From an uncultured Pseudomonadota bacterium (GTDB taxonomy: Bacteria > Pseudomonadota > Gammaproteobacteria > Competibacterales > Competibacteraceae): 56,564 nt of DNA. Below, one piece after another: positions 23,674 to 32,068 of the stretch. Numbering within the stretch: position 1 is the first letter of the stretch; every line of letters starts with the position of its first letter. Both the position numbers and the translations under genes were made by a program. Under the pieces are notes generated by a model. It worked only from the letters and a program-made list of their open reading frames with translations. It had not been told where the DNA came from and did not search any database. The stretch lies in NCBI GenBank assembly GCA_903844665.1, contig CAIMUS010000317.1, positions 1 to 56,564 of the forward strand. The letters are read 5' to 3'.

Positions 23674-23955
23674 CTATATTCCCTTCACAATAGCCGTAAA
23701 ATCCGACCATTGCTCAATGCGAAACGCTCGAATATCGCGCACCGCCTTGGGAAACCACAATTGCGCTTTCAAGCTCTGGATGGCGAGAAACAGGTTCGCC
23801 ATATCTTCGTTATCGGTGACATACAGGCTACCTTGCACGCGCCGGAGGCCATGTCCATTCAGGATCGAACCGATCTCAGTATAAGCCTGAGACACACCTT
23901 TAGGATGATGCTGCTCGGTATCGGCGACAACTAAATCGAAGGCGATAGCGTACAT
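23674..23955 (-). CDS. vapD: VapD-like endoribonuclease
   Basis: A 93-residue protein of the VapD family, which has a ferredoxin-like fold related to Cas2. MYAIAFDLVVAD gives the first strand with the conserved Asp, YTEIGSILNGHGLRRVQGSLYV is the family's central segment, and FRIEQWSDFTAIVKG is typical of the C-terminus. Studied VapD proteins are RNases. It is encoded after a 67-residue protein whose stop shares one base with its start, suggesting a toxin-antitoxin relation. No Cas genes or repeats are near, so it is not a Cas2 gene of a CRISPR system. Confidence 0.85.
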   Translation of the reverse strand: MYAIAFDLVVADTEQHHPKGVSQAYTEIGSILNGHGLRRVQGSLYVTDNEDMANLFLAIQSLKAQLWFPKAVRDIRAFRIEQWSDFTAIVKGI

Positions 23956-24158
23956 TAAAGCGCTTCCGGGTCATTCTGGAGCTTTGAGTAACGATACTCG
24001 GATTGCTCGCCGGTTTCGACCAGCGTAATCCTCACCAGCCAATCGCCGTCATCAAGCTGGCGCACAGGTTCGCCAACTTCGTACTTCGGTCCGAACACAC
24101 CGAAGGTTTTGATTTTCCCACGCGGAAGCACTGGACCGGGGGCGGTAGTGGTTTGCAT
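23955..24158 (-). CDS. small partner of VapD (putative antitoxin)
   Basis: A 67-residue protein, start taken at the ATG at 24158 (the frame is open to 24215). It reads KIKTFGVFGPKYEVGEPVRQ, then DWLVRITLVETGEQSEYRYS, a small beta-rich fold with a FGPxYEV motif, possibly the DUF5397 family. It overlaps the vapD start by one base. The antitoxin role is inferred from position only. Confidence 0.65.
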   Translation of the reverse strand: MQTTTAPGPVLPRGKIKTFGVFGPKYEVGEPVRQLDDGDWLVRITLVETGEQSEYRYSKLQNDPEAL

Positions 24159-24314
24159 GGCGCTTTCCTTTGATTCGATAATGCCAATATTAGGTAATAC
24201 ACTGCCACAGGACAATCGATAAATACGGTTTTACGGTTGCGTTACACCCGCCGCGCCAAAACGTGGGCAAACCAGAGGCTTGCCCACGCTATGAATATCA
24301 CCCAACCCGACAGT

Positions 24315-27300
24315 TCACATATTCCGCCGATACTGCCCGCCGACCTCGAACAGAGTATTGGTGATCTGCCCGAGCGAGCAGCAGCGCACCGCCTCCACCA
24401 GCACGGCGAAGATATTCTCGTTGTTCATCGCCGCCTGCTTCAGCCGCTCCAGCATCGGTCCGCTGGTGGCTTTATTGCGCTCCTGGAAGTCCCGCAGCCG
24501 TTTAAGCTGACCTTGCTTCTCCTCCTCCGTCGAACGGGCCAGCGGGATTTTCACGTCTTCATGCACGAGGTTGGGATTGCGGAAGGTGTTAACGCCGATG
24601 ATCGGCAGGGAGCCGTCGTGCTTCTTCATCTCGTAGTACAGCGATTCCTCCTGAATCTTGCCGCGCTGATAGCCGGTCTCCATCGCCCCCAGCACGCCGC
24701 CGCGTTCGGCGATGCGCTCGAACTCCTGCAATACCGCCTCTTCCACCAGATCGGTCAGTTCCTCGATGATAAAGGCGCCCTGGTTGGGATTCTCGTTCTT
24801 GGCCAGACCCCATTCGTTATTGATGATCATCTGGATGGCCAGCGCCCGCCGTACCGACTCCTCGGTGGGCGTGGTCACCGCCTCGTCATAAGCATTGGTG
24901 TGCAGGCTGTTGCAGTTGTCGTAGATGGCGATCAGACCCTGCAAGGTGGTGCGGATATCGTTGAAATCCATTTCCTGGGCATGCAGCGAGCGGCCCGAAG
25001 TCTGAATGTGATACTTCAGCTTCTGGCTGCGCTCGTTGGCGCCGTACTTGAAGCGCAGGGCGGTCGACCAGATCCGCCGCGCCACCCGGCCCATCACCGT
25101 GTATTCCGGGTCCATGCCGTTGGAGAAGAAGTACGACAGATTATGGGCGAAGTCGTCCACGTGCATGCCGCGCGCCAGATAGGTTTCCACGTAGGTAAAG
25201 CCGTTGGCCAGGGTAAAGGCGAGCTGCGAGATCGGATTGGCGCCGGCTTCGGCGATGTGATAGCCGGAGATGGAGACGGAATAGAAATTGCGCACCTGGT
25301 TGTGCACGAAATATTCCTGAATATCCGCCATCATCTTCAGGGCGAACTCGGTGGAGAAGATACAGGTATTCTGGCCCTGATCCTCTTTCAGAATATCCGC
25401 CTGCACCGTACCGCGCACGTTCTCCCGCACCCATTGGCGGATCTTCTCGATCTCGTCGTCGGTAGGCCAGCGGTTGTTATCCTTCTCGAACTTCTGCAAT
25501 TGCTGCTCGATGGCGGTATTGAAGAACATCGCCAGGAGGGTCGGCGCCGGACCGTTGATGGTCATGGACACCGAGGTGGTGGGACTGCACAGGTCGAAGC
25601 CGCTGTACAGCACCTTCATATCGTCCAGAGTGGCGATGGATACCCCGGAATTGCCGATCTTGCCGTAGATATCCGGTCGCTCGTCGGGATCGCAGCCGTA
25701 AAGAGTCACCGAGTCGAAGGCAGTGGACAGGCGCTTGGCCGGAGACTCCTTGGACAGATAATGAAACCGCTTGTTGGTGCGGAAGGCGTCACCCTCACCG
25801 GCGAACATGCGCGCCGGATCCTCGCCTTCGCGCTTGAAGGCGAACACGCCGGCAGTAAAGGGAAACGTGCCCGGCACATTTTCCTTCAACAACCATTTCA
25901 GGATTTCGCCGTGATCCTCATAGTTCGGCAGGACCACCTTGGGAATCCGGGTTCCGGACAGGGAGCGATGGACCAGGTTGGTGCGGATCTCCTTACCGCG
26001 GATTTTCACCACGTATTCATCGGCCGCATAGCGTTCCTGCATCGTCGGCCACATCTCGATGAGCTTGCGGGCGGGCGGGTCGATTCTGGCGTCGGTCTTC
26101 TCCAGCAGGATATCCAGATCGTCGGTCGGTTTATCCTCTGCTGCCAGCAAGTCCTTGACCGCCTGCAATTGCTGGCGGCGCCGCACCAACCCGGCCTGGT
26201 CTCTGGACATCTTATGATAATCACGGACGGTGGCGGCGATTTCGGCCAGATAGCGACTGCGGGCCGGTGGGACGATGACCGCTTTGCTGGACGAGGCCCG
26301 GGTCATCACAGGAGCCAGCCTGCCGGTGGTCGTCCGCAGGCCCTTGCCGGCCAGGTGCCGCGACAGTTCCTGATACAGGGCCGTCACGCCATCGTCGTTG
26401 AATTTGGAGGCGATGGTGCCGAAGACCGGCATTTCCTCCAGCGGGGTGGTGAAGGCGGCGCGGTTACGCTGGTACTGCTTGCGCACATCGCGCAGGGCGT
26501 CATCGGCGCCCTTGCGGTCGCATTTGTTGATCGCCACCACATTGGCGAAATCCAGCATGTCGATCTTTTCCAACTGGCTGGCGGCGCCGAACTCCGGGGT
26601 CATTACGTACAGCGACAGGTCCACGAAAGGCACGATGCCGGCATCGCCCTGGCCGATGCCAGGCGTTTCCACCACGACCAGATCGAAGCCGGCCACCTTG
26701 CAGGCGGCGATGATATCGGCCACGCTTTCCGGCAGTTTGCTGCCAGCGGCGCGGGTAGCCAGGGAGCGCATGTAAATGCGGGGACTGTCGATGGAATTCA
26801 TCCGGATGCGGTCGCCCAGCAGGGCGCCGCCGCTCTTCCGACGGGAAGGGTCGATCGCGATGATGGCGATGTTCAACTGATCGTCCTGGTCCAGCCGGAA
26901 GCGGCGGATCAGTTCATCCGTCAGCGAGGATTTGCCGGCTCCGCCGGTGCCGGTGATGCCCAGCGTCGGCACGGTCCTGGCCTTGGCCTCGTCCACAATG
27001 GCTTGGCGCAGTTCCTTGGGCAGGGCGCCGCTCTCCAGCGCGGTGATAATCCGGGCCAGCTCGCGCCGGTCGCCGGCCCGCAATCCCTCTAGATTGGCAG
27101 GGGCGTATTTGGACAGATCCTCGTCGCAGGCCGCGATCATATACTCGATCATCCCTTGCAAGCCCATCCGCTGGCCGTCCTCGGGCGAAAAGATGCGGGT
27201 GACGCCGTAATCGTGCAGCTCGCGGATTTCCTCCGGGACGATCACCCCGCCGCCGCCGCCGAACACCTTGATGTTCTCGCCGCCCCGTTCCCGCAGCAGA

Positions 27301-27590
27301 TCGATGGCGTATTTGAAGAATTCGATATGGCCGCCCTGGTAGGAGCTGATGGCGATCCCCTGCACATCTTCCTGCAAGGCGGCGGTAACGATATCGTGCA
27401 CCGAACGGTTATGTCCCAGATGAACGACCTCGGCGCCGCCGGCCTGGAGAATGCGGCGCATGATGTTGATCGAAGCGTCGTGACCGTCGAACAGGCTGGT
27501 GGCGGTGACGAAGCGCACCTTGTATTTGGTCTTGCTGGTAGCCGGAATTTCTTCCTGGTAATTCTTGAGTGGCGTGACAACAGCGGACAT
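24315..27590 (-). CDS. icmF: fused isobutyryl-CoA mutase IcmF
   Basis: A 1091-residue fusion enzyme, the normal length for IcmF. The N-terminal B12-binding domain (residues about 25-150) has [16 protein letters not shown] with the cobalt-ligating His. A MeaI-type GTPase chaperone domain follows, with P-loop [16 protein letters not shown] near residue 212 and the [11 protein letters not shown] switch. The C-terminal mutase domain starts near residue 560 ([16 protein letters not shown]). The enzyme interconverts isobutyryl-CoA and butyryl-CoA with adenosylcobalamin; some also accept pivalyl-CoA. It links branched-chain amino acid breakdown to straight-chain acyl-CoA. A palindromic operator lies 74 bases upstream. 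Confidence 0.95.
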   Translation of the reverse strand: MSAVVTPLKNYQEEIPATSKTKYKVRFVTATSLFDGHDASINIMRRILQAGGAEVVHLGHNRSVHDIVTAALQEDVQGIAISSYQGGHIEFFKYAIDLLRERGGENIKVFGGGGGVIVPEEIRELHDYGVTRIFSPEDGQRMGLQGMIEYMIAACDEDLSKYAPANLEGLRAGDRRELARIITALESGALPKELRQAIVDEAKARTVPTLGITGTGGAGKSSLTDELIRRFRLDQDDQLNIAIIAIDPSRRKSGGALLGDRIRMNSIDSPRIYMRSLATRAAGSKLPESVADIIAACKVAGFDLVVVETPGIGQGDAGIVPFVDLSLYVMTPEFGAASQLEKIDMLDFANVVAINKCDRKGADDALRDVRKQYQRNRAAFTTPLEEMPVFGTIASKFNDDGVTALYQELSRHLAGKGLRTTTGRLAPVMTRASSSKAVIVPPARSRYLAEIAATVRDYHKMSRDQAGLVRRRQQLQAVKDLLAAEDKPTDDLDILLEKTDARIDPPARKLIEMWPTMQERYAADEYVVKIRGKEIRTNLVHRSLSGTRIPKVVLPNYEDHGEILKWLLKENVPGTFPFTAGVFAFKREGEDPARMFAGEGDAFRTNKRFHYLSKESPAKRLSTAFDSVTLYGCDPDERPDIYGKIGNSGVSIATLDDMKVLYSGFDLCSPTTSVSMTINGPAPTLLAMFFNTAIEQQLQKFEKDNNRWPTDDEIEKIRQWVRENVRGTVQADILKEDQGQNTCIFSTEFALKMMADIQEYFVHNQVRNFYSVSISGYHIAEAGANPISQLAFTLANGFTYVETYLARGMHVDDFAHNLSYFFSNGMDPEYTVMGRVARRIWSTALRFKYGANERSQKLKYHIQTSGRSLHAQEMDFNDIRTTLQGLIAIYDNCNSLHTNAYDEAVTTPTEESVRRALAIQMIINNEWGLAKNENPNQGAFIIEELTDLVEEAVLQEFERIAERGGVLGAMETGYQRGKIQEESLYYEMKKHDGSLPIIGVNTFRNPNLVHEDVKIPLARSTEEEKQGQLKRLRDFQERNKATSGPMLERLKQAAMNNENIFAVLVEAVRCCSLGQITNTLFEVGGQYRRNM

Positions 27591-27663
27591 GGCTCAATTC
27601 CCCCTCGCTAGGCCGCCCCTCGCGGGCGCGGCGGATGATATGACTCGAACAACATTATCATTC

Positions 27664-27681
27664 CGTTTACGTAAACGTCAA
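27664..27681. promoter_or_regulatory. palindromic operator, LiuR-like
   Basis: CGTTTACGTAAACG is a perfect 14-base palindrome, extended on one side to GTCAA. It resembles the operator of LiuR, the MerR-type regulator of branched-chain amino acid and fatty acid catabolism in proteobacteria. Its place 74-91 bases upstream of the icmF start fits that function. The regulator itself is not in the window. Confidence 0.55.
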
Positions 27682-27710
27682 TCTGACGGCCGGATTGCCC
27701 CTATGGACAT

Positions 27711-27776
27711 GTAAGGTGGGCACGGCCCACTATTCTAACCGGGTTTCTTAGGAAATGTGGGCCATACCCACCCTAC
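27711..27776. repeat. palindromic repeat (GTAGGGTGGGC family), copy 2
   Basis: The arms GTAAGGTGGGCACGGCCCAC and GTGGGCCATACCCACCCTAC match the copy at 2333-2399, including the middle TATTCTAACCGGG. Its right arm supplies the GTG start and the first codons of the brnT frame. Confidence 0.85.
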
Positions 27777-28041
27777 CCGGCTTCCGAGGAAGTCAGGTAA
27801 CATCGAACGCCGCGGTATCGCCTTTGAAGATGCCAAGCGGATTTTTGAGGGACCGACCCTCGAACGAATTGACGACCGTTTCGACTATGGTGAAATCCGC
27901 GCGTATGCGATTGGCTTGGTCAACGGGATAGAAATTACGGTGATTTACACTGACCGAGGCCCCAACGAACGCCGTATTATTTCGGCATGGAGATCAGAAC
28001 CCCATGAACGACGCGCTTACTGGAAAAACTTCAAAGTCTGA
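27757..28041 (+). CDS. brnT: BrnT-like toxin with altered N-terminus
   Basis: A 94-residue BrnT family frame. From residue about 14 it fits: GNIERRGIAFEDAKRIFEGP, RAYAIGLVNGIEITVIYTDRG, and the C-terminal RRIISAWRSEPHERRAYW, which holds the Arg and His/Glu used by BrnT RNases. The first 12 or so residues, MGHTHPTRLPRK, do not match; they are encoded by the palindromic repeat at 27711-27776, which replaced the usual N-terminal WDPAKAxxN segment. The only start is a GTG inside the repeat, and no ribosome-binding site is seen. The toxin is therefore probably expressed poorly or inactive. Confidence 0.72.
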   Translation: MGHTHPTRLPRKSGNIERRGIAFEDAKRIFEGPTLERIDDRFDYGEIRAYAIGLVNGIEITVIYTDRGPNERRIISAWRSEPHERRAYWKNFKV

Positions 28042-28206
28042 ACCCGGCACCGATTGGGACAAGCTGCAACGCTTGACTCCTGCCGACATCCGCGCGGCCA
28101 TTAACGACGACCCGGATGCGCACCCGACCGACGCCGCTTTTTGGCAGACCGCAAAAATTGTCATGCCCTGCCCCAAATCCACGATCGCCATTCGACTTGA
28201 TAAAGA
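28004..28206 (+). pseudogene. brnA: BrnA-like antitoxin, truncated
   Basis: The first 67 codons fit BrnA: DWDKLQRLTPADIRAAI, DAAFWQTAKIVMPCPKSTIAIRLDKD. The family continues into a ribbon-helix-helix DNA-binding domain (typically DVLxWFKxQGKGYQT), but here an inverted-repeat element starts at 28207 and the frame ends in repeat-derived residues at 28264. The gene overlaps brnT by 38 bases. Without its C-terminal domain the protein should not bind DNA as a BrnA does. Confidence 0.75.
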
Positions 28207-28343
28207 TGGTAACCGTTTAGCCCCCACCCCATCTTTGTCCCCTCTCCCTCTGGAAGAGAATTAGGGCAAGGGTTAGAAACCAACGACTTAACCCCTCGCC
28301 CCCACCCGTTTCCCCGCTTGCGGGGGAGGCTAAACGGTTACCA
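28207..28343. mobile_element. 137-bp palindromic MITE-like element
   Basis: Perfect 16-base terminal inverted repeats, TGGTAACCGTTTAGCC at 28207-28222 and its complement at 28328-28343, bound a C-rich interior. The interior includes a CCCCGCTTGCGGGG hairpin and a CCCCTCTCCCTCTGGAAG run. It has no coding capacity. It truncates brnA on its left and a minus-strand gene on its right. No clear target-site duplication is seen. Confidence 0.7.
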
Positions 28344-28426
28344 CGCAATTCGTGCTCGATGCAGTCTTGGCCACCACGTAGCATCCGCAGGTGCTCAAGA
28401 ATCAGGTTTTCAACATTGTCGGTCAT
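28344..28426 (-). pseudogene. truncated small coiled-coil protein
   Basis: The start reads MTDNVENLILEHLRMLRG, the highly conserved beginning of a family of small coiled-coil proteins of about 85 residues found next to TA and transposon genes. After about 28 codons the frame enters the 137-bp palindromic element and ends in repeat-derived sequence. So this gene also lost its 3' end to the element. Confidence in the family is moderate. Confidence 0.55.
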
Positions 28427-28644
28427 AATCGGTTCTCCCGTGGGGCGTTGTCGAAGAGTGTACCACAGGCCGACGATTACCGAATGATTGGTTCAGGTGG
28501 GCGGTGTCCTCACCTTACCAAGCTACCGGGCAAGGCCCGGAAAAGGTACGCAATGCGGTGCCCTACCTGTGGCTCCCTCTGAGAGCGCCGGCAGTCCTCC
28601 CAGTGACAGTTATATTACTCCCCTTGCCGAGGGGGGCGCTTTTC

Positions 28645-29094
28645 TTAGATCCCGATACTGCGCTTGGCGCACAGCAGTTCGGCGGCAGCGACGACATTCC
28701 CTTCTACGCGGGCTTCCCCCAGAAAGCGGCCGACATCGCGTCTCATCCGCTCCAGCGAGACTTGCAGGATCAATTGATCGCCGGGCTGTACCGGCTGCTT
28801 GAAGCGCGCCTTGTCGATACCCACCAGGTAATACATGGAGTTGGCGTCGGGCAACTCTTGGGCGGTCTTGAAGGCCAGAACGCCGGTGGCCTGGGCCAGC
28901 GCTTCCAGAATCAGCACGCCAGGCATGATGGGACGTTGCGGAAAATGCCCTGGAAAGAACGGTTCGTTATAAGTGACATTTTTTAATGCGGTTAACGCCT
29001 GTCCCGGAGTAAAGCTCAACACGCGATCCAGTAGCAGAAAAGGATAACGGTGAGGCAGATATTGCAAGATTTCTATAATATCGGACGGATTCAA
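28645..29094 (-). CDS. fabZ: 3-hydroxyacyl-[acyl-carrier-protein] dehydratase
   Basis: A 149-residue hotdog-fold enzyme that dehydrates beta-hydroxyacyl-ACP in fatty acid synthesis. The signature [12 protein letters not shown] lies at residues 14-25, and the catalytic His and Glu are in [19 protein letters not shown] (about 47-65). Normal length. In most gammaproteobacteria lpxD lies between skp and fabZ, and lpxA follows; here skp precedes fabZ by about 50 bases and the lpx genes are absent. Confidence 0.95.
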   Translation of the reverse strand: MNPSDIIEILQYLPHRYPFLLLDRVLSFTPGQALTALKNVTYNEPFFPGHFPQRPIMPGVLILEALAQATGVLAFKTAQELPDANSMYYLVGIDKARFKQPVQPGDQLILQVSLERMRRDVGRFLGEARVEGNVVAAAELLCAKRSIGI

Positions 29095-29146
29095 GGTGAT
29101 TGCCCTCTATTAGGAATTGCATGGTGGTGCTCCCGGCAGCAATGCG

Positions 29147-29656
29147 TCATTTACCGCCTGCAAGTTTTCTGAGGACTTTATCCGTGATATCGATGGATTG
29201 GCTGGCGTAGATCACGGCGCCTTCGTTTAAGATCAGGTCGAAGTTTTCTTCCTTGGCCAAAGCATTGACAGCTTGCAGGACCTGCTGCTGAAATTTGCCG
29301 AGTTCTTCATTGCGGCGAATATTGAAGTCGTCGCGAAATTCCGTCGCCGCCCGCTGAAAATCCCGACTTTGGGTTCTGATATCACGCTCCAGGTTACGCC
29401 GCTGGCTGTCGTTCATCACCGCGCTGTCCTTATCCAGGCGTTGTTGCATGGCGCGCAGCGAGTTTTCCGTATCTTGCAGGGCTTTTTGGCGCGGCTCGAA
29501 TTCCTTTTGCAGACGCTTGTTGGCCTGCTCGGCCTGCGGGGCCTGACTGAGGATTTTAGCGATACTCACGGCGCCTATCTTCAGTTCCGCCGCCTGGACA
29601 GTAGTGACTGACAGCAGGATCAACCCTGCCAACGCAAACAGATGTATACCTTTCAA
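29147..29656 (-). CDS. skp: OmpH/Skp periplasmic chaperone
   Basis: A 169-residue Skp-family chaperone for outer-membrane proteins. I take the TTG at 29656 as start: it is preceded by GGGAGAA and followed by a signal peptide (GIHLFALAGLILLSVTTVQA) that ends at AELK. The rest is a long coiled coil (about residues 45-125), with EQANKRLQKEFEPRQKALQ and RRNLERDIRTQSRDFQR, which forms the tentacles of the trimer. A start further upstream would add non-hydrophobic sequence overlapping bamA. It follows bamA in the usual order. Confidence 0.88.
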   Translation of the reverse strand: MKGIHLFALAGLILLSVTTVQAAELKIGAVSIAKILSQAPQAEQANKRLQKEFEPRQKALQDTENSLRAMQQRLDKDSAVMNDSQRRNLERDIRTQSRDFQRAATEFRDDFNIRRNEELGKFQQQVLQAVNALAKEENFDLILNEGAVIYASQSIDITDKVLRKLAGGK

Positions 29657-29703
29657 GGCAAATTCTCCCGCTAACAGTGAAAGTCTATAACCAGTTATGA
29701 TCA

Positions 29704-31992
29704 TCAGAATGGAACACCCAACAGAAACTGGAAAGGTTGCGCTTTGGCTTGCCCTTTGTTCAGGGGTACGCCATAACTGACGGTAAAGGGTCCGATCGGG
29801 GTAAACCACTGGAATCCGGCGCCGGTCGAAAAATGTAACAGAATATTATCGGATTCAAGGTCTTGGCCAGAATTTAAACTAAATACATTACCTGCATCGA
29901 AGAAAGTATACAAGCGCACATTGCTGGAATTTTCCAGGAAAGGAGCCGGAAAACTAAGTTCCGCATTACCTACGGTCTTAAAATCACCGCCGCTGGGATC
30001 ATTGTCGCTCTTATAGAGCGGGCCGAGGGTATTGGCCTTGTAGCCACGGACGCTGCTGATACCGCCGGCGTAGAAGTTCTCGAAGAAAGGCAGATCGTTG
30101 GTATTGCCGTAACCGTTGCCATAGCCGATATCGCCGCCTATGTTAAAAATCAGTTTACTGGTGATTGGAAAATAGGTGTGGTGGGTGTAAGTCAGCTTGT
30201 AAAAATCGAGGTCGCTCGGGGGAACGGCTGTCTCGCCGGCCAGCCGGTTCAGGCTGCCGCGATCGGGGAAAATGATGCGGTTGCGGCTGTCGCGGGTCCA
30301 ACTCATCTTCCACTTGAGTTCGTTGTAGGCACTGCCCTGGTCTTGCAGATACTTGACGATCTCTTCGGGCGTGTCGCTGTTCTTATTGACATTGATATGT
30401 TCCGGTCCCAGAGAGGTATAGAGGGTATCATATTCATTTAGAGGAAAGCCGAAATTGATCTCACCGCCATAACCGTCGAGCGTGTACCTGGCAAGATTCG
30501 CTTCGCTGGCATTTATCTTTGTATAGTATAATCTATAACCCCGACTGATGCCGTCTATCGTATAGTAAGGATCATTGAAAGAAAGCGAATAATTGGTGCT
30601 GATTTTGCTGTTGTTGAAATTCAGGTTGAAGGTATTGCCGGTGCCCAGGAAGTTATCCTGGTTCAGACTGGCGTTCAGCAGCACGCCAGCGCCCTGGCCG
30701 TAACCGACGCCGAAGATCAGACTGCCCGAAGGACGCTCGACAACGGTATAGTTGACGTCGACCTGATCGTTGGCGCCCGGTACCCGGGGGGTTTCCGACT
30801 CCACGCTTTCGACATAGCGCAGCCGTTGCAGCCGTTCCTTGGAGCGTTTCAAGTCCTTGGTAGAGTAGGATGCGCCTTCCATTTGTCGCAACTCCCGCCG
30901 CAGCACTTCATCCTGAGTCTTACTGTTACCCTTGAAGGTAATACGCCTGACATAAACCCGGTTGCCAGGGTCGACATTGAAGACCAACCCGACCTGATTA
31001 TGGGCGTCGTCCAGTTCCGGCGCCGTGTTGACATTGGCGAAAGCATAACCCTCTTCACCCAGACGATCGCTGATTTTCTGAGCGGCTTGGGTGATGTTCT
31101 TGCGGGAGAAGGTATCGCCGGGTTTGATTTTGATCAGTTTGCGCAACTCTTCCTGTGGGATGATCGTTTTGCCGGTCAGGCGAATATCCTTGATGGTATA
31201 GGGCTTGCCCTCGCTGATATTGATGGTAATGTAAATGTCCTGTTTATCCGGGGTAATGGAAACCTGGGTGGATTCGACATTGAATTTCAAATAACCCCGA
31301 TCGAGATAGTAAGAGCGCAAGGTTTCGATATCGGCGGTCAGTTTTTGCTTGGAATATTGATCGTCTTTGGTGATAAAGGAAAACCAGCCACTGGTGGAGA
31401 GCTTGAAATTTTTTAACAGTTCCGCTTCGGTGAAAGCCTCGTTGCCGACGATGTTGATTTGCTTTATCCGCGCCGCCTTACCCTCGGAAATATCCAGATC
31501 GATAGCGACCCGGTTACGTTCCAGTGGCCTGACCTGGGTAGTGATTTTAATGGCGTATTTACCCCGACTGTAGTATTGCGCCAATAACTCCTGCTGTACC
31601 TTGTCGAGTAAGGCGCGGTCGAACACCTGACCTTCCGCAAAGCCGATTTCCTTGAGCTTTTTCTTGAGATCGTCGGTATTGATATCCTTGTTGCCGCTGA
31701 TATTGATCTCGGCAATCGCCGGCCGCTCGACCACCGTGATCACCAGCGTATTGCCGTCCCGCTCCAGATTGACGTCGGTAAAGAAGCCGGTTTTGAACAA
31801 GGACCGGATAATTTCAGGATAATCCTGTTCCTTGAGCGTCGAGCCGACGCTGACCGGCAGGTAGTTGAATACGGTGCCGGCGGAAATTCGCTGCAAGCCC
31901 TCGACCCGGATATCTTCGATGACGAAATCGGCGTAAGCCCAGGAGGAGGCGAGCAGCAGACACAGTAGCAGCAAGGGGCGGTTTCTAGTCAT
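29704..31992 (-). CDS. bamA: outer-membrane assembly factor BamA
   Basis: A 762-residue Omp85 protein with a signal peptide (LLLLCLLLASSWAYA), five POTRA domains (about residues 22-420) and a 16-strand barrel from about 425 to the end. The first POTRA begins FVIEDIRVEGLQRISAGTVF. The barrel contains the VRGY motif of Omp85 proteins (ISSVRGYKANTLGP, about residue 645) and ends with a terminal Phe. It inserts barrel proteins into the outer membrane. Located between rseP and skp as usual. Confidence 0.96.
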   Translation of the reverse strand: MTRNRPLLLLCLLLASSWAYADFVIEDIRVEGLQRISAGTVFNYLPVSVGSTLKEQDYPEIIRSLFKTGFFTDVNLERDGNTLVITVVERPAIAEINISGNKDINTDDLKKKLKEIGFAEGQVFDRALLDKVQQELLAQYYSRGKYAIKITTQVRPLERNRVAIDLDISEGKAARIKQINIVGNEAFTEAELLKNFKLSTSGWFSFITKDDQYSKQKLTADIETLRSYYLDRGYLKFNVESTQVSITPDKQDIYITINISEGKPYTIKDIRLTGKTIIPQEELRKLIKIKPGDTFSRKNITQAAQKISDRLGEEGYAFANVNTAPELDDAHNQVGLVFNVDPGNRVYVRRITFKGNSKTQDEVLRRELRQMEGASYSTKDLKRSKERLQRLRYVESVESETPRVPGANDQVDVNYTVVERPSGSLIFGVGYGQGAGVLLNASLNQDNFLGTGNTFNLNFNNSKISTNYSLSFNDPYYTIDGISRGYRLYYTKINASEANLARYTLDGYGGEINFGFPLNEYDTLYTSLGPEHINVNKNSDTPEEIVKYLQDQGSAYNELKWKMSWTRDSRNRIIFPDRGSLNRLAGETAVPPSDLDFYKLTYTHHTYFPITSKLIFNIGGDIGYGNGYGNTNDLPFFENFYAGGISSVRGYKANTLGPLYKSDNDPSGGDFKTVGNAELSFPAPFLENSSNVRLYTFFDAGNVFSLNSGQDLESDNILLHFSTGAGFQWFTPIGPFTVSYGVPLNKGQAKAQPFQFLLGVPF

Positions 31993-32068
31993 GTGCGTTA
32001 TTATAAACCCGGACTCGCGGGTCTCGGCGGAAATATCTCCGCGTTAAAGCGATTTCCAGTCATGTGTT

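Noticed and set aside
24237-27092. 951-codon open frame antisense to icmF
   Set aside because: It mirrors the codon structure of the clearly recognisable icmF on the other strand; a shadow of high GC third positions, His/Gly/Arg-rich and without domains.
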